This document shows, in pieces, positions 46,591 to 55,766 of a stretch of DNA of 64,000 bases (position 1 is the first letter of the stretch; each line of letters opens with the position of its first letter). This DNA is from Gallionella sp. Lineage in GTDB: Bacteria > Pseudomonadota > Gammaproteobacteria > Burkholderiales > Gallionellaceae. The notes under the pieces were generated by a model. The model did not search any database, was not told the origin of the DNA, and saw only the letters and a list, made by a program, of their open reading frames with translations. A program made the position numbers and the translations under genes. Location of the stretch: contig JADGRL010000004.1 of the NCBI GenBank assembly GCA_017880865.1, positions 35,511 through 99,510 on the forward strand. Direction: 5' to 3'.

Positions 46591-47816
46591 ATAATATTGT
46601 TGAAGCCATCCTGAAATATAACGCAGGTCGCGAGCCGAAACGGGTTGCATTAAAGTATCGGGCAATGAGGCAGGATGCTTTTGCCTTCATGCGCGGGACA
46701 TGCCATTTGTTCTATCAAGACTGGCCCGTTGCCGATACACGCCTGAACGATGCGCCATTGGCATGGATTTGTGGCGATTTGCATCTGGAGAACTTCGGCT
46801 GTTACAAGGCGGACAACCGGCTGGTCTATTTCGATTTGAATGATTTCGATGAGGCGGCTCTGGCTCCGGCCACTTGGGAATTGGCACGCTGGCTGACCAG
46901 TATCATCGTGGCGGCCAAGTCATTGCAATTATCCAGAGGCGATGCCATCCATCTTTGCGAGGTCGGGCTGGGCAGCTACGCGGCAGCCCTGGTTGCGGGC
47001 AAGTCCCGGTGGCTGGAACGTGAGACCGCCAGCGGAATGATCAAGGAGTTGCTCAACCCGCTGAAATTGCGCAACCGTAAAACTTTTCTGGACAGCCGAA
47101 CCAAACTGCGCAAGGGAAAGCGCGCCATAAAAACAGACGGGAAGCGCGCCCTCGAATTAACACCACCTGAAAAAGACGCGGTCATGGCGTTTGCCAAAGA
47201 ATATGCACGGCAACAGCCCGATCCAAAATTCTTCCGTCCGCTCGATGCCGCAAAACGTATCGCGGGCACCGGCAGCCTCGGGGTCGCACGCTATGTCATT
47301 TTGGTCGAAGGCCATGGCAGTCCTGATTTAAACTACCTGCTCGACCTCAAGGAAGCGATACCGGGTTCTTTGCGACCTTACCTGAAGCATGAGCAGCCGC
47401 TTTGGGAAAGCGATGCCCACCGGATCGTCAATGTGCAACATTGGGCACAAGCAATCGCCCCTGCATTTCTGTCGGCCGTCACTTTTCAGGATCGCCCGTT
47501 CGTCTTCAAGGGGCTGCAACCCACGCAGGACAGGCTGGCGCTCAATGGTTGGAACGGCAAACTCAAACGCCTAGAGCAAGTGATACGCAGCATGGGTGAA
47601 GTCGCGGCCTGGAGCCATCTGCGCAGCGGCGGACGATCCGGTTCTGCCGTGACGGATGAGTGGATCGCTTTCGGCGAAAGTCGCGACTGGCAGACGCCCT
47701 TGCTGAAATACGCAACGGCCTATGCTTCCCATGTTGCGTCCGACTGGAAAAAATATTGCAGGGAATATGACCGCTCAGGTAGTGACTGGGGTGCAACATT
47801 GCTCTCAAGGATTTGA
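46587..47816 (+). CDS. DUF2252 family protein (kinase-like fold)
   Basis: A 409-aa protein. MRQDAFAFMRGTCHLFYQDW, ICGDLHLENFGCYKADN and VYFDLNDFDEA form the conserved core, which resembles the catalytic loop of aminoglycoside-phosphotransferase-like kinases (GDLHxxN then DFD). SLGVARYVILVEG follows. The reaction is unknown. Confidence 0.85.
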   Translation: MNNIVEAILKYNAGREPKRVALKYRAMRQDAFAFMRGTCHLFYQDWPVADTRLNDAPLAWICGDLHLENFGCYKADNRLVYFDLNDFDEAALAPATWELARWLTSIIVAAKSLQLSRGDAIHLCEVGLGSYAAALVAGKSRWLERETASGMIKELLNPLKLRNRKTFLDSRTKLRKGKRAIKTDGKRALELTPPEKDAVMAFAKEYARQQPDPKFFRPLDAAKRIAGTGSLGVARYVILVEGHGSPDLNYLLDLKEAIPGSLRPYLKHEQPLWESDAHRIVNVQHWAQAIAPAFLSAVTFQDRPFVFKGLQPTQDRLALNGWNGKLKRLEQVIRSMGEVAAWSHLRSGGRSGSAVTDEWIAFGESRDWQTPLLKYATAYASHVASDWKKYCREYDRSGSDWGATLLSRI

Positions 47817-47829
47817 GAGGTCGACCTCA

Positions 47830-48345
47830 TCAGTCGCCTGTCTGCAATGCTTTCACGGCAATTTGAAATTGGCCTGCAATCGTGTCAACTGCGGCGCGCA
47901 GCTTCTCCGGCCCCAGTTCATCCGCTGGCGCTGTGAATGGATGGTGCAGCAGCACCGACTCGGAAAATTCGCGCACAGTTTTGTAGTGACTGTCTGCATC
48001 GTGCAGCAATGGCTTTGGATTGACCGCCTGAAAATACAGTACCCCGCCGCGCAATGCGATCGCCAATAAGTAAGCGCTCTCTCCCCGAGAAAAAACCTTG
48101 GGGTCGCGCACTTCAAAATACTGGGTGTGAAGATCGCCCTGAGGCGGATGCGCTTGGGTAAACTGCTTGGCGATTTGTTCGATGAATGTTTGCGCACGGT
48201 TGAGTTGCGGCGCGAGGGTGATATGGTATTGCCCGGGGCGCTGGATGATGACCGGATTCTCCAGCACCACAGGCTTAGCCCGGCGTATTGTCAGAACCAC
48301 CAAAGTAATGATGGTAATGAGCAGCAGTGATTCACCCATATTCAT
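47830..48345 (-). CDS. Membrane-anchored protein of unknown function
   Basis: A 171-aa protein with one N-terminal hydrophobic helix (about residues 5-21) followed by a soluble domain containing QRPGQYHITLAPQLNRAQTFIEQIA and YFEVRDPKV. I do not recognise the family. It converges on the DUF2252 gene with 13 bases between the stops. Confidence 0.65.
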   Translation of the reverse strand: MNMGESLLLITIITLVVLTIRRAKPVVLENPVIIQRPGQYHITLAPQLNRAQTFIEQIAKQFTQAHPPQGDLHTQYFEVRDPKVFSRGESAYLLAIALRGGVLYFQAVNPKPLLHDADSHYKTVREFSESVLLHHPFTAPADELGPEKLRAAVDTIAGQFQIAVKALQTGD

Positions 48346-48350
48346 TTCCT

Positions 48351-48381
48351 AAAAAAGTTCGGGGGGCTTGCGCCCCCCGAA
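48351..48381 (-). terminator. Intrinsic terminator after pbpG
   Basis: Perfect 10-bp stem TTCGGGGGGC/GCCCCCCGAA with loop TTGC; on the minus strand it is followed by a T6 run. It lies 15 bases after the pbpG stop and before the start of the downstream membrane-protein gene. Confidence 0.88.
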
Positions 48382-48395
48382 GAATCAACTCAATA

Positions 48396-49259
48396 TCAGC
48401 CTCGCTGCAAACCTCGGCTATCCGCACTTTCCATCCACTTCTTGATGCGGTTGGCATCGCCGACGCGGGTACGTTTCCCCCATGAATCGAGCAGCACGAT
48501 GATGACCGGACGCTGTTTGATCGTCGCCTCCATCACCAGACACAGTCCCGCCTCGTGGATGTAGCCGGTCTTGCTCACACCGATATTCCACGAGGCATTC
48601 CTGACCAGCGGATTGGTGTTGCTAAAACGCATCGTGCGCCCTTTTAAACCTTCCACCGAATGTGATGTGCTGGTGGTGTATTGATGGATCAGGGCATAGT
48701 GGCGCGCGGCGGCAACCATCTTGACCAGATCCTGCGCGGTGGAAACGTTGTCGCTATCCAAGCCGGTCGGGTCGAAAAACTTGGTGTTCTCCATTCCCAA
48801 CACGCGCGCCTTGGCATTCATCGCCGCCACCACGGCCTCCGGGCCACCCGGATAACTTCTCGCCAAGGCCAATGCGGCGCGGTTCTCCGAGGCCATCAAC
48901 GCCAGCTTGAGCATTTCGCTGCGGGTGAGCGTCATGCCCACACGCAATCGCGAGCGCGCACGTCTGATTTTATTCAGATCGTCCTCAACAACGCTCACGG
49001 CTTCGTCCATCGGCAACTGCGCATCCAGCATGACCATCGCGGTCATCAGCTTGGTAATGGAGGCGATCGGCACAACCGTTTTGGTATTCTTGTTGTACAG
49101 CGGAAGCTGGGTCTCTTCATCGAAAATCAGCGCGATATGGGATTGCACCTTCAGCTGCGAAACCCTGTGCGCTTTTTGATGGTTGCCAGTCTCGGCGTGT
49201 GCTGCCTGTAATGCCAACGCAAGTGCGACTAACGCCAGCGTCCAGAATCTCATTTTCAT
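48396..49259 (-). CDS. pbpG: D-alanyl-D-alanine endopeptidase (penicillin-binding protein 7 type)
   Basis: Periplasmic peptidoglycan endopeptidase. The ATG at 49259 gives 287 aa and a clean signal peptide ending AAHAE; the track adds 35 unlikely residues upstream. Serine-hydrolase motifs are SITK (SxxK), SEN and KTG (SKTGYIHEAG). Confidence 0.92.
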   Translation of the reverse strand: MKMRFWTLALVALALALQAAHAETGNHQKAHRVSQLKVQSHIALIFDEETQLPLYNKNTKTVVPIASITKLMTAMVMLDAQLPMDEAVSVVEDDLNKIRRARSRLRVGMTLTRSEMLKLALMASENRAALALARSYPGGPEAVVAAMNAKARVLGMENTKFFDPTGLDSDNVSTAQDLVKMVAAARHYALIHQYTTSTSHSVEGLKGRTMRFSNTNPLVRNASWNIGVSKTGYIHEAGLCLVMEATIKQRPVIIVLLDSWGKRTRVGDANRIKKWMESADSRGLQRG

Positions 49260-49318
49260 TATTTTCACTGCCCTGCAACGACTAAACACCGCGAAGCATA
49301 CCCTAAAACCAATATAAA

Positions 49319-51115
49319 TCAATCGGCAGGCTGCGTCTGCTCTTCCTGCTTCTGAAGATTCCACATTTGCGCATACAGCTTGTTCAGCGCCAGCAATTCT
49401 TTATGCGTGCCGCGCTCGACGATCTGCCCCTTGTCCATCACCAGTATCTGATCGGCATCCACCACAGTGGACAAACGATGCGCGATCACCAGCGTGGTGC
49501 GGTTTTGCGCGATCGTGCGCAGTTCGGCCTGGATCGCTTTTTCCGATTTTGAATCGAGCGCAGAAGTCGCCTCGTCGAAAATCAATATCGCCGGATTCTT
49601 CAGAATCGCGCGCGCAATCGCGACGCGCTGCTTCTCGCCGCCGGACAGTTTCAAACCGCGCTCGCCCACCATGCTGTCGTAACCTTGCGGCAGTGATTCG
49701 ATGAAATCATGAATGTGCGCGGCCTGGGCTGCGGCGATGATTTCGTCGCGCGACGCCTCGGGACGGCCATAAGCGATGTTGTAATAAATCGTATCGTTGA
49801 ACAGCACGGTGTCTTGAGGCACGATGCCGATCGCCGCGCGCAGGCTGCTTTGCGTCACCGAGCGTATATCCTGACCATTGATGGAAATGCGCCCCTGATG
49901 CACATCATAGAAACGGAACAGCAGGCGCGACAGCGTGGACTTGCCCGCGCCGCTAGAGCCCACCACCGCCACCTTGTGTCCGGCCGGAATCGCAAAACTC
50001 ACGCCGAACAGAATCTGCCGGTCGGGCGCATAGGAAAAACTGACCTGCTCGAATTGCACCGCCGCGCTGCCCACTTGCAAGATGGTCGCATCCGGCGCGT
50101 CGGCGATTTCTCTGTCCTCATGCAGCAGGCCGAACATCTTCTCCATGTCCGCCAGCGCGTGGCGGATTTCGCGATACACGAAGCCCAGGAAATGCAGCGG
50201 CATGTACAACTGGATCATGAACACGTTTACCAGCACCAGATCCCCGACGGTCATTTTGCCCTTGGCCACCTCGTCGGCGGCGAGCAGCATCAGCGCGGTG
50301 ATGCCGATCGCGATAATGATGCTCTGCACTGAATTCAACCAGGCCAGTGAAGTCTGATTGCGCACCGCAGCGGTTTCCCAGTGTTCCATGTTGTGATCGT
50401 AGCGGCGCGCCTCGTATTGCTCGTTGCCAAAATACTTCACCGTCTCGTAATTGAGCAGGCTGTCGATCGCGCGCGTGTTGGCCTTGGAATCCAGATCGTT
50501 CATCGTGCGCCGCACCACCATGCGCCACTCGGTGATGAACAGCGTGAAGGCGATGTAAATCACCAGCGTGATGAACGTGATGATCGCGAACCACACGTTG
50601 TATTTTTTGAGCAGAATCGCCGCGACCAGACCGATTTCCAGCAGCGTCGGCAAGATGTTGAACAGCGTGAAGTTCAGCAAGAAACCGATCCCGCGCGTGC
50701 CGCGCTCGATGTCGCGCGACACCCCGCCGGTCTGCCTGTCCAGATGAAAGCGCAAGCTCAGGCTGTGCAGATGCTCGAACACCTGCAGCGCCACGCGCCT
50801 TATCGCGCGTTGCGTCACATTGGCAAACACCGCATCGCGCAATTCGCCAAACAGCGTGCTAAACAGGCGCAGCAACCCGTAACCTATGATCAGGAATACC
50901 GGCACCACCAGCACCGCATGGCTCTTGTCCATCGCGTCGATGATTTCCTTGAGCACCAAGGGTACGGACACATTGGCGAGCTTGGAAAAAACCAGCAAAC
51001 TCATCGCAACGATCACGCGCCATTTGAATTCCAGCAGATACGGAATCAGGGAGCGCAGGGTCTGCCAATCGGCGCGGTTGGCAGCATTTGCCGGTTGAAT
51101 CGGGGATGGGCGCAT
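49319..51115 (-). CDS. ABC exporter, Atm1/HMT1 type (ABC half-transporter)
   Basis: A 598-aa fused membrane-ATPase protein. Six helices in the first 320 residues, with the Atm1-like YFGNEQYEARRYD loop and a RQTGGVSRDIERGTRGI coupling region. Walker A VVGSSGAGKST, signature LSGGEKQRV, Walker B ILIFDEATSALD. Bacterial Atm1 relatives export glutathione conjugates or glutathione-metal complexes. The ATPase end overlaps the pbpG promoter region. Confidence 0.9.
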   Translation of the reverse strand: MRPSPIQPANAANRADWQTLRSLIPYLLEFKWRVIVAMSLLVFSKLANVSVPLVLKEIIDAMDKSHAVLVVPVFLIIGYGLLRLFSTLFGELRDAVFANVTQRAIRRVALQVFEHLHSLSLRFHLDRQTGGVSRDIERGTRGIGFLLNFTLFNILPTLLEIGLVAAILLKKYNVWFAIITFITLVIYIAFTLFITEWRMVVRRTMNDLDSKANTRAIDSLLNYETVKYFGNEQYEARRYDHNMEHWETAAVRNQTSLAWLNSVQSIIIAIGITALMLLAADEVAKGKMTVGDLVLVNVFMIQLYMPLHFLGFVYREIRHALADMEKMFGLLHEDREIADAPDATILQVGSAAVQFEQVSFSYAPDRQILFGVSFAIPAGHKVAVVGSSGAGKSTLSRLLFRFYDVHQGRISINGQDIRSVTQSSLRAAIGIVPQDTVLFNDTIYYNIAYGRPEASRDEIIAAAQAAHIHDFIESLPQGYDSMVGERGLKLSGGEKQRVAIARAILKNPAILIFDEATSALDSKSEKAIQAELRTIAQNRTTLVIAHRLSTVVDADQILVMDKGQIVERGTHKELLALNKLYAQMWNLQKQEEQTQPAD

Positions 51116-51143
51116 AGCGGGATGACGGAAATGACAGTTGCGG

Positions 51144-51149
51144 ATTATA
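51144..51149 (-). promoter_or_regulatory. -10 element of the ABC exporter promoter
   Basis: TATAAT on the minus strand followed by CCGCAACTG, 29 bases upstream of the ATG, with GCGC bases on its 5' side. Confidence 0.45.
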
Positions 51150-51207
51150 GCGCGTGCGCTAACCTGCCACCTGGCAACCGTATTTTGTAATCAATGGTGC
51201 AAACGGC

Positions 51208-52386
51208 TCAGATCGATCGGCCATAGCCCAACAGGCCGATCAACAGGCGAACGATCCCGTAGCTGATGTGTGCGACCAGTTTGCCTATCCAGTTGCCCGA
51301 CACGCCATAGCCATCCCCGACACGAACCGCATCGTCGGCAATCGCGGCAAGCAGGCTTGCGCGCAACTCTCCGGCAAACCCGGCATCCCTCACCTCCAGA
51401 TTGGCTTCTCTGGCCAGCAGCAAACTGAACGGGTCGATGTTGGATGAGCCAACCGTCGCCCACAGTCCATCCACCACCGCCACTTTGGCGTGCAAAAAAC
51501 TGGCCTGATATTCGTAGATCTCGATTCCTGCGGCCAATAATTGATCGTAGAGTGCATGCGTCGCATAGTGCTGCAGGCGATATTCAACCCGGCCTTGCAA
51601 CAGCAGCACCACACGAATGCCGCGCTGTGCGGCTTGTATCAAGGCCTGCCGAAAAGCGCGTCCGGGTAAAAAATATGCGTTGGCAATGATGATTTCTCGT
51701 TGCGCCTCGGCAATCGCCTTCAGGTACGCGCCTTCAATATCACGACGATGACGCAAATTGTCGCGCAATAACAAAGAGATTTCCGGTGTGGCAGCAGGCT
51801 TCGCCCGCTCCAGAACGAAGTGCCGGATTTCCTTGCCGCGCTGGCGAAAGTTGGCCCATGTCACCACCCCCCACAAATGCCGCATCGTCGCGTGTATTTC
51901 ACCCACCGCCACACCTTGTACCCGCACCGCATAATCGAGACGGGGAAAACTGAAACTCTCGCGGCTTGAAACATCGTTGATGATATTGATGCCCGCGACA
52001 AAAGCCACCTCGCCATCCATCACCGCCAGCTTGCGGTGCAAACGAAGCAAGCGACGCATCCGGCTGCGGCGCAACGTGAATGGGGAGATTTCGCGCCTGA
52101 ACCATTGCACTTCGACCTTGGCCGCGAGCAATTCATCCAGCCAGGACAGAGGCAATTCTGCCGAGCCATAACCATCGAGCAACACGCGCACCACCACCCC
52201 GCGCCCAGCTGCGCGGCACAATGCATCGGAGACCATGCGGCCGGTCTCGTCGGCTGCGAGAATATAGGTTTCCAGATAAATAGAATGCTGTGCGGCGTCG
52301 ATATCCGCGCACAATTGCGGGAAATACGCCACGCCGTTTTGCAGCAGCATCAACTGGTTTTCGGCCACCTGAAAAACGCGTGTCAT
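51208..52386 (-). CDS. clsB: Cardiolipin synthase B-type phospholipase D protein
   Basis: A 392-aa protein with two HKD motifs: HRKLAVMDGEVAFVAGIN near residue 117 and HAKVAVVDGLWATVGSSNID near residue 300. No N-terminal membrane helices, as in ClsB; a short hydrophobic stretch is near the C-terminus. Makes cardiolipin or related phospholipids. It overlaps the upstream phosphatase gene by four bases. Confidence 0.9.
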   Translation of the reverse strand: MTRVFQVAENQLMLLQNGVAYFPQLCADIDAAQHSIYLETYILAADETGRMVSDALCRAAGRGVVVRVLLDGYGSAELPLSWLDELLAAKVEVQWFRREISPFTLRRSRMRRLLRLHRKLAVMDGEVAFVAGINIINDVSSRESFSFPRLDYAVRVQGVAVGEIHATMRHLWGVVTWANFRQRGKEIRHFVLERAKPAATPEISLLLRDNLRHRRDIEGAYLKAIAEAQREIIIANAYFLPGRAFRQALIQAAQRGIRVVLLLQGRVEYRLQHYATHALYDQLLAAGIEIYEYQASFLHAKVAVVDGLWATVGSSNIDPFSLLLAREANLEVRDAGFAGELRASLLAAIADDAVRVGDGYGVSGNWIGKLVAHISYGIVRLLIGLLGYGRSI

Positions 52387-53156
52387 AGGCTACTCAGTTG
52401 CGCGGAAAGTGCGGCATGATCCGACAGGCGCTGCCAGGCACCCCCAGTATGCACGCTGCTGTGCAGCACGTTAAATCCACGCACGTAAATGCGATCCAGA
52501 CGCAGCATAGGCAGCCGGGATGGAAAACTGCGCGCCGGTTTGCCGCGATGCAGATGGAACACATCGTGGATATTTAATTCGCTGGCCAAAGTCTTGCTCA
52601 ACTGATTGCGCCAATCGTTGAAATCACCCGCGATGATCAGCGGCGCATCAGGCGGAATCTCATTGCGCACATACTCAATCAATGCACCGGTTTGCTCACG
52701 GCGGCCCTTGGCAAACAACCCAAAATGCGCGCACAGGCAATGCACGCCCTGCAGTCCCTTTTCGTTCTGCTGGTCAGGTAAATCGATCTCGCAGTGCAAC
52801 AGCCCGCGACTCTCGAATCTGTGCGCGGAAACATCCGTGTTCAAGGATTGCAAGATCGGAAAACGGCTCAGAATCGCGTTGCCATGATGCCCCGCCTCAT
52901 ACACCGAATTTTTGCCATACACAGAATGCGGCCAGACTTCCGCCGCGATGAATTCGTGCTGCGCACCTTCTGGGTAATTGAGATATCGCTCGCCGTGATG
53001 CGTGTGCTCGCCCTGCACCTCTTGCAGGAACACGATGTCGGCATTCAGCTCGCGCAGTCGCTCACGCAACTCGTGTAGTACCACACGGCGATTGAAATAG
53101 GAAAGGCCTTTATGAATATTATAGGTAGCGATTTTCAGGGTAGTCATGGTGTGCAT
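52383..53156 (-). CDS. Endonuclease/exonuclease/phosphatase family protein
   Basis: DNase I-like fold. Motifs ATYNIHKGLSYFNRR, VFLQEVQGEHTHH, GHHGNAILSRFP, IIAGDFNDW and LSDHAALSA carry the metal and catalytic residues. The ATG at 53156 gives 257 aa; the track begins at 53186. This family is commonly linked to clsB in betaproteobacteria; a phospholipid-related role is possible but unproven. Confidence 0.88.
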   Translation of the reverse strand: MHTMTTLKIATYNIHKGLSYFNRRVVLHELRERLRELNADIVFLQEVQGEHTHHGERYLNYPEGAQHEFIAAEVWPHSVYGKNSVYEAGHHGNAILSRFPILQSLNTDVSAHRFESRGLLHCEIDLPDQQNEKGLQGVHCLCAHFGLFAKGRREQTGALIEYVRNEIPPDAPLIIAGDFNDWRNQLSKTLASELNIHDVFHLHRGKPARSFPSRLPMLRLDRIYVRGFNVLHSSVHTGGAWQRLSDHAALSAQLSSL

Positions 53157-53173
53157 TCTACCCACAATAATTG

Positions 53174-53194
53174 CCGGGGGTAGCACCCGTAAGG
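53174..53194 (+). repeat. Inverted repeat pair, left copy
   Basis: CCGGGGGTAGCACCCGTAAGG, with the small hairpin ACCC-GTAA-GGGT. An almost identical copy lies on the opposite strand at 54147-54167 (one base shorter run of G). Confidence 0.75.
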
Positions 53195-53230
53195 GTACGG
53201 AACACGACAGCTAGTCACCACACCTCATTG

Positions 53231-53259
53231 TGCAATGCTACGAAGCCACAAGCATTGCA
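53231..53259. repeat. Hairpin with 9-bp perfect arms
   Basis: TGCAATGCT and AGCATTGCA face each other across an 11-base loop in the spacer between the phosphatase gene and the lipoprotein gene. No T-run follows, so it is not a clear terminator. Confidence 0.6.
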
Positions 53260-53353
53260 AACCATTCAACTACCAATATGTCCGGGAAGCGTTTATGCGA
53301 CATTATGCAATTGCCAAACGCTCCACCCGTGGCACTAGCCCTCAAGGTATGGT

Positions 53354-53728
53354 TCAGAGTACCGTAAAGCTCACGGTACTGGTCGTGCCTGCCACTGCTT
53401 TATTGGCATCTTGCACCGAGAAGACAAGGTTTGCTGTTGCATAAGTAGCGGTCGGTGTTCCTGTCACAGCGCCCGTGCTGGCGTTAAAGTTCAAGCCTGC
53501 TGGTAATGTGCCGGTGTAGCTGTAGGTATAAGGAATTGCGCTACCACTGGGCGTTAAGGGTGAAAAGCTGACCATAGCCACTCCAACGGTCAGATTCTGT
53601 GCGGTGGTGGTCGCTGTGGCGCTAATCGCACCGCCACCCGCACCACCTTCGCTACCCTCACCACCGCCACAAGCTGCAACAGTAATGCCGAAAAGTATGA
53701 CCAACAGAAATTTAAGCATCTTCATCAT
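53354..53728 (-). CDS. Small lipoprotein with a putative Ig-like (He_PIG-type) domain
   Basis: The ATG at 53728 begins [14 protein letters not shown] and gives 124 aa; the track adds 26 unlikely residues. The lipobox is VAACGGG, then a Gly/Ser linker, then a single beta-rich domain with [29 protein letters not shown] and [20 protein letters not shown], the typical putative-Ig repeat pattern. The protein would be a surface or periplasmic lipoprotein; a role is unknown. Confidence 0.72.
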   Translation of the reverse strand: MMKMLKFLLVILFGITVAACGGGEGSEGGAGGGAISATATTTAQNLTVGVAMVSFSPLTPSGSAIPYTYSYTGTLPAGLNFNASTGAVTGTPTATYATANLVFSVQDANKAVAGTTSTVSFTVL

Positions 53729-53780
53729 TATCTGAACTCCATAGAATGGTTGTGTAATCGTAATTCTATATCGGCTCGGT

Positions 53781-53808
53781 TTATGCATCGAAAAATTGCG
53801 ATGCATAA
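53781..53808. promoter_or_regulatory. Perfect 10-bp inverted repeat upstream of the lipoprotein gene
   Basis: TTATGCATCG and CGATGCATAA separated by AAAAATTG, 53 to 80 bases before the lipoprotein start. It could be a regulator site or a 5'-leader hairpin. Confidence 0.5.
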
Positions 53809-54146
53809 CGAAATGCGCAGAATAAAAACTAAAAACAGATTTTTTCCTGAACCAAAGTCGAATATAAAGACTCGATCAGGGTTTTATCGTATGTCTGATT
53901 TTGAACACTCTAGCGCTAGCACATCAGATCCGTTTTGTGAATTTTCACCGCACTGAAATTCACGTCTCGCAATACGCCCCTAAAAAGTCGAAGTTGGAGC
54001 ATTGCGAACAGAATAAGTTCAGGTCACCCGAAAGCTGCACGTCGCCTCGATCAGTTGAAAACAAACGAAGGTTTATGTGAAAACACGCCGCGCAGCGGTT
54101 TGCAGCGTCAAGACCACCCGCAAGGGCGAGTGTCTTGCTGCATACT
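53809..54146. other. Gene-free stretch with further dyads
   Basis: No ORF here is supported. It holds TAGCGCTA and the 8-bp inverted repeat GTGAATTT/AAATTCAC (53937-53944, 53956-53963). The track ORF at 54055-54603 is mainly antisense to nadA and is not credible. Confidence 0.5.
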
Positions 54147-54167
54147 CCTTACGGGTGCTACCCCGGC
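54147..54167 (-). repeat. Inverted repeat pair, right copy
   Basis: Minus strand reads GCCGGGGTAGCACCCGTAAGG. Together with the copy at 53174-53194 it brackets about 950 bases containing the lipoprotein gene. It starts five bases after the nadA stop codon and includes a second small hairpin, CCCCGCCGGGG. Confidence 0.75.
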
Positions 54168-54171
54168 GGGG

Positions 54172-55269
54172 TTACGCGTTCCCTATCCCGCGCGTCGGCA
54201 GATTGATCTGTTTCGCAAATACCAGCATGCGTTCTATCGGCAGCACCGCGCGCTGAATGATCGCCGGATCAACGTATATCTCATTGCGCCCCGCTTCCAA
54301 CACTTCTGCCAGATTGAGCAGGCCGTTCATCGCCATCCATGGGCAGTGGCTGCAACTGGTGCAGTTTGCACCGGCGCCAGCCGTCGGAGCTTCGAGGAAG
54401 AGCTTGTCCGGGCACAGCGTGCGCATCTTGTGCAGGATGCCGTTGTCGGTAGCGACGATGAATTCTTTCACGTCAGAGTTCTGCGCGGCCTTGATCAGTT
54501 GCGTGGTGGAGCCGACCACGTCCGCCAACTTGACCACCGCGCGCGGCGACTCGGGGTGCACCAGCACGAGTGCGCCGGGATGCTTTGCTTTCAGTTCGAT
54601 TAATTCTTTGGACTTGTATTCGTCGTGCACGATACACGAGCCTTGCCATAGCAGCATGTCCGCACCGGTCTGTTCCTGCACGTAGCCGCCCAGATGTCGA
54701 TCCGGCGCCCAGAGTATTTTCTTGCCCTGCTCCATCAGATGTTTGACCACCGGTAGCGCGATCGAGCTGGTCACCATCCAGTCTGCGCGCGCCTTGACCG
54801 CCGCGCTGGTGTTGGCATACACGACCACGGTGCGGTCGGGATGCGCATCGCAGAACGCGGCGAATTCGTCGGCCGGGCAACCCAGATCTAGCGAGCATTC
54901 GGCCTCCAGATCGGGCATCAGCACGCGTTTTTCCGGATTCAGAATTTTCGCGGTCTCGCCCATGAAGCGCACACCGGCGACGACGATGGTCTTGGCCGGA
55001 TGCTGGTGGCCGAAGTTCGCCATGTCCAACGAATCGGAAACGATTCCGCCGGTGGCTTCCGCGAGATCCTGCAAATCTGGATGCACGTAATAGTGCGCCA
55101 CCAGCACCGCGTCCTGTTCACGCAACATGCGCTTGATACGCGCGATCAGCTCCGGCTTTTCGGCTTTACTAGGTTCATGCGGAGCCTTCGCCCACGCCTT
55201 TTCCGTACTGCAACTGGTTTGCGCAGCATCGGGGTGATCGTAGGCAATGTGGACACGATTCTCGTTCAT
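54172..55269 (-). CDS. nadA: Quinolinate synthase
   Basis: 4Fe-4S enzyme making quinolinate for NAD synthesis. The ATG at 55269 has GAGG at the right distance, overlaps the nudB stop (ATGA) and gives 365 aa; the track starts 38 codons earlier. Cluster cysteines: [20 protein letters not shown] and the C-terminal [27 protein letters not shown] and [15 protein letters not shown] are also typical. Confidence 0.95.
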   Translation of the reverse strand: MNENRVHIAYDHPDAAQTSCSTEKAWAKAPHEPSKAEKPELIARIKRMLREQDAVLVAHYYVHPDLQDLAEATGGIVSDSLDMANFGHQHPAKTIVVAGVRFMGETAKILNPEKRVLMPDLEAECSLDLGCPADEFAAFCDAHPDRTVVVYANTSAAVKARADWMVTSSIALPVVKHLMEQGKKILWAPDRHLGGYVQEQTGADMLLWQGSCIVHDEYKSKELIELKAKHPGALVLVHPESPRAVVKLADVVGSTTQLIKAAQNSDVKEFIVATDNGILHKMRTLCPDKLFLEAPTAGAGANCTSCSHCPWMAMNGLLNLAEVLEAGRNEIYVDPAIIQRAVLPIERMLVFAKQINLPTRGIGNA

Positions 55270-55763
55270 TGGTGTTTCCTCGGTACGCGCGAACTCGTCT
55301 GTAAACGCTGGGGCAATTCTAGAATCGCCGCGCAATTGCTCGGTGAAAAAACTTTTTCGGCGGCATCTTGCCACGCCAGCCACTGATAGTTCAGATGCTC
55401 ACGCGGCGCAAGTTGGATGGGTACAACACCGGGGAGTTCCAGACCGAACACATGCTCGGTGTTGTGGGTGATGCCAGGAGGGTAGCGGTGCCGCCAGTGC
55501 GGATAAATCTCGTAGACGTTTTGCGCCTGCCAGTCGGTCAGCTCATATTGCCCTGCATCCAGCCCGGTCTCCTCGAACACTTCGCGTAACGCGGTCTCGG
55601 TCAGCGTTTCACCGGCTTCACGACTGCCGGTGACCGATTGCCAATAGCCCGGATGATCGGCGCGTTCCAGCAACAGCACCTTCATGTCTTGAGCCCGTCC
55701 TGAGCATGTCGAAGGAGTGTAAATCACCACCAGCACCGAGACCGGCTGTTTATTGCCTGACAT
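55266..55763 (-). CDS. nudB: Dihydroneopterin triphosphate diphosphatase with an extra loop
   Basis: Nudix enzyme of folate synthesis (165 aa). The Nudix box is [22 protein letters not shown]. Compared with E. coli NudB (VVIYAQDTKRVLML), this one reads [21 protein letters not shown], about seven extra residues. The DNA for the extra stretch matches a dispersed repeat. Order aspS-RNase-barstar-nudB-nadA on the minus strand. Confidence 0.9.
   Translation of the reverse strand: MSGNKQPVSVLVVIYTPSTCSGRAQDMKVLLLERADHPGYWQSVTGSREAGETLTETALREVFEETGLDAGQYELTDWQAQNVYEIYPHWRHRYPPGITHNTEHVFGLELPGVVPIQLAPREHLNYQWLAWQDAAEKVFSPSNCAAILELPQRLQTSSRVPRKHQ
55697..55716. repeat. Dispersed GTCGA...GCTCAGGAC repeat, copy 2, inside nudB
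   Basis: GTCCTGAGCATGTCGAAGGA on the plus strand. The core agrees with the copy at 16461-16478 in reverse orientation. It lies in frame in the coding region and supplies residues that other NudB proteins lack. Confidence 0.6.
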
Positions 55764-55766
55764 TTG

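Noticed and set aside
54055-54603. 182-aa plus-strand ORF near nadA
   Set aside because: Mostly antisense to nadA, whose cluster cysteines and start are certain.
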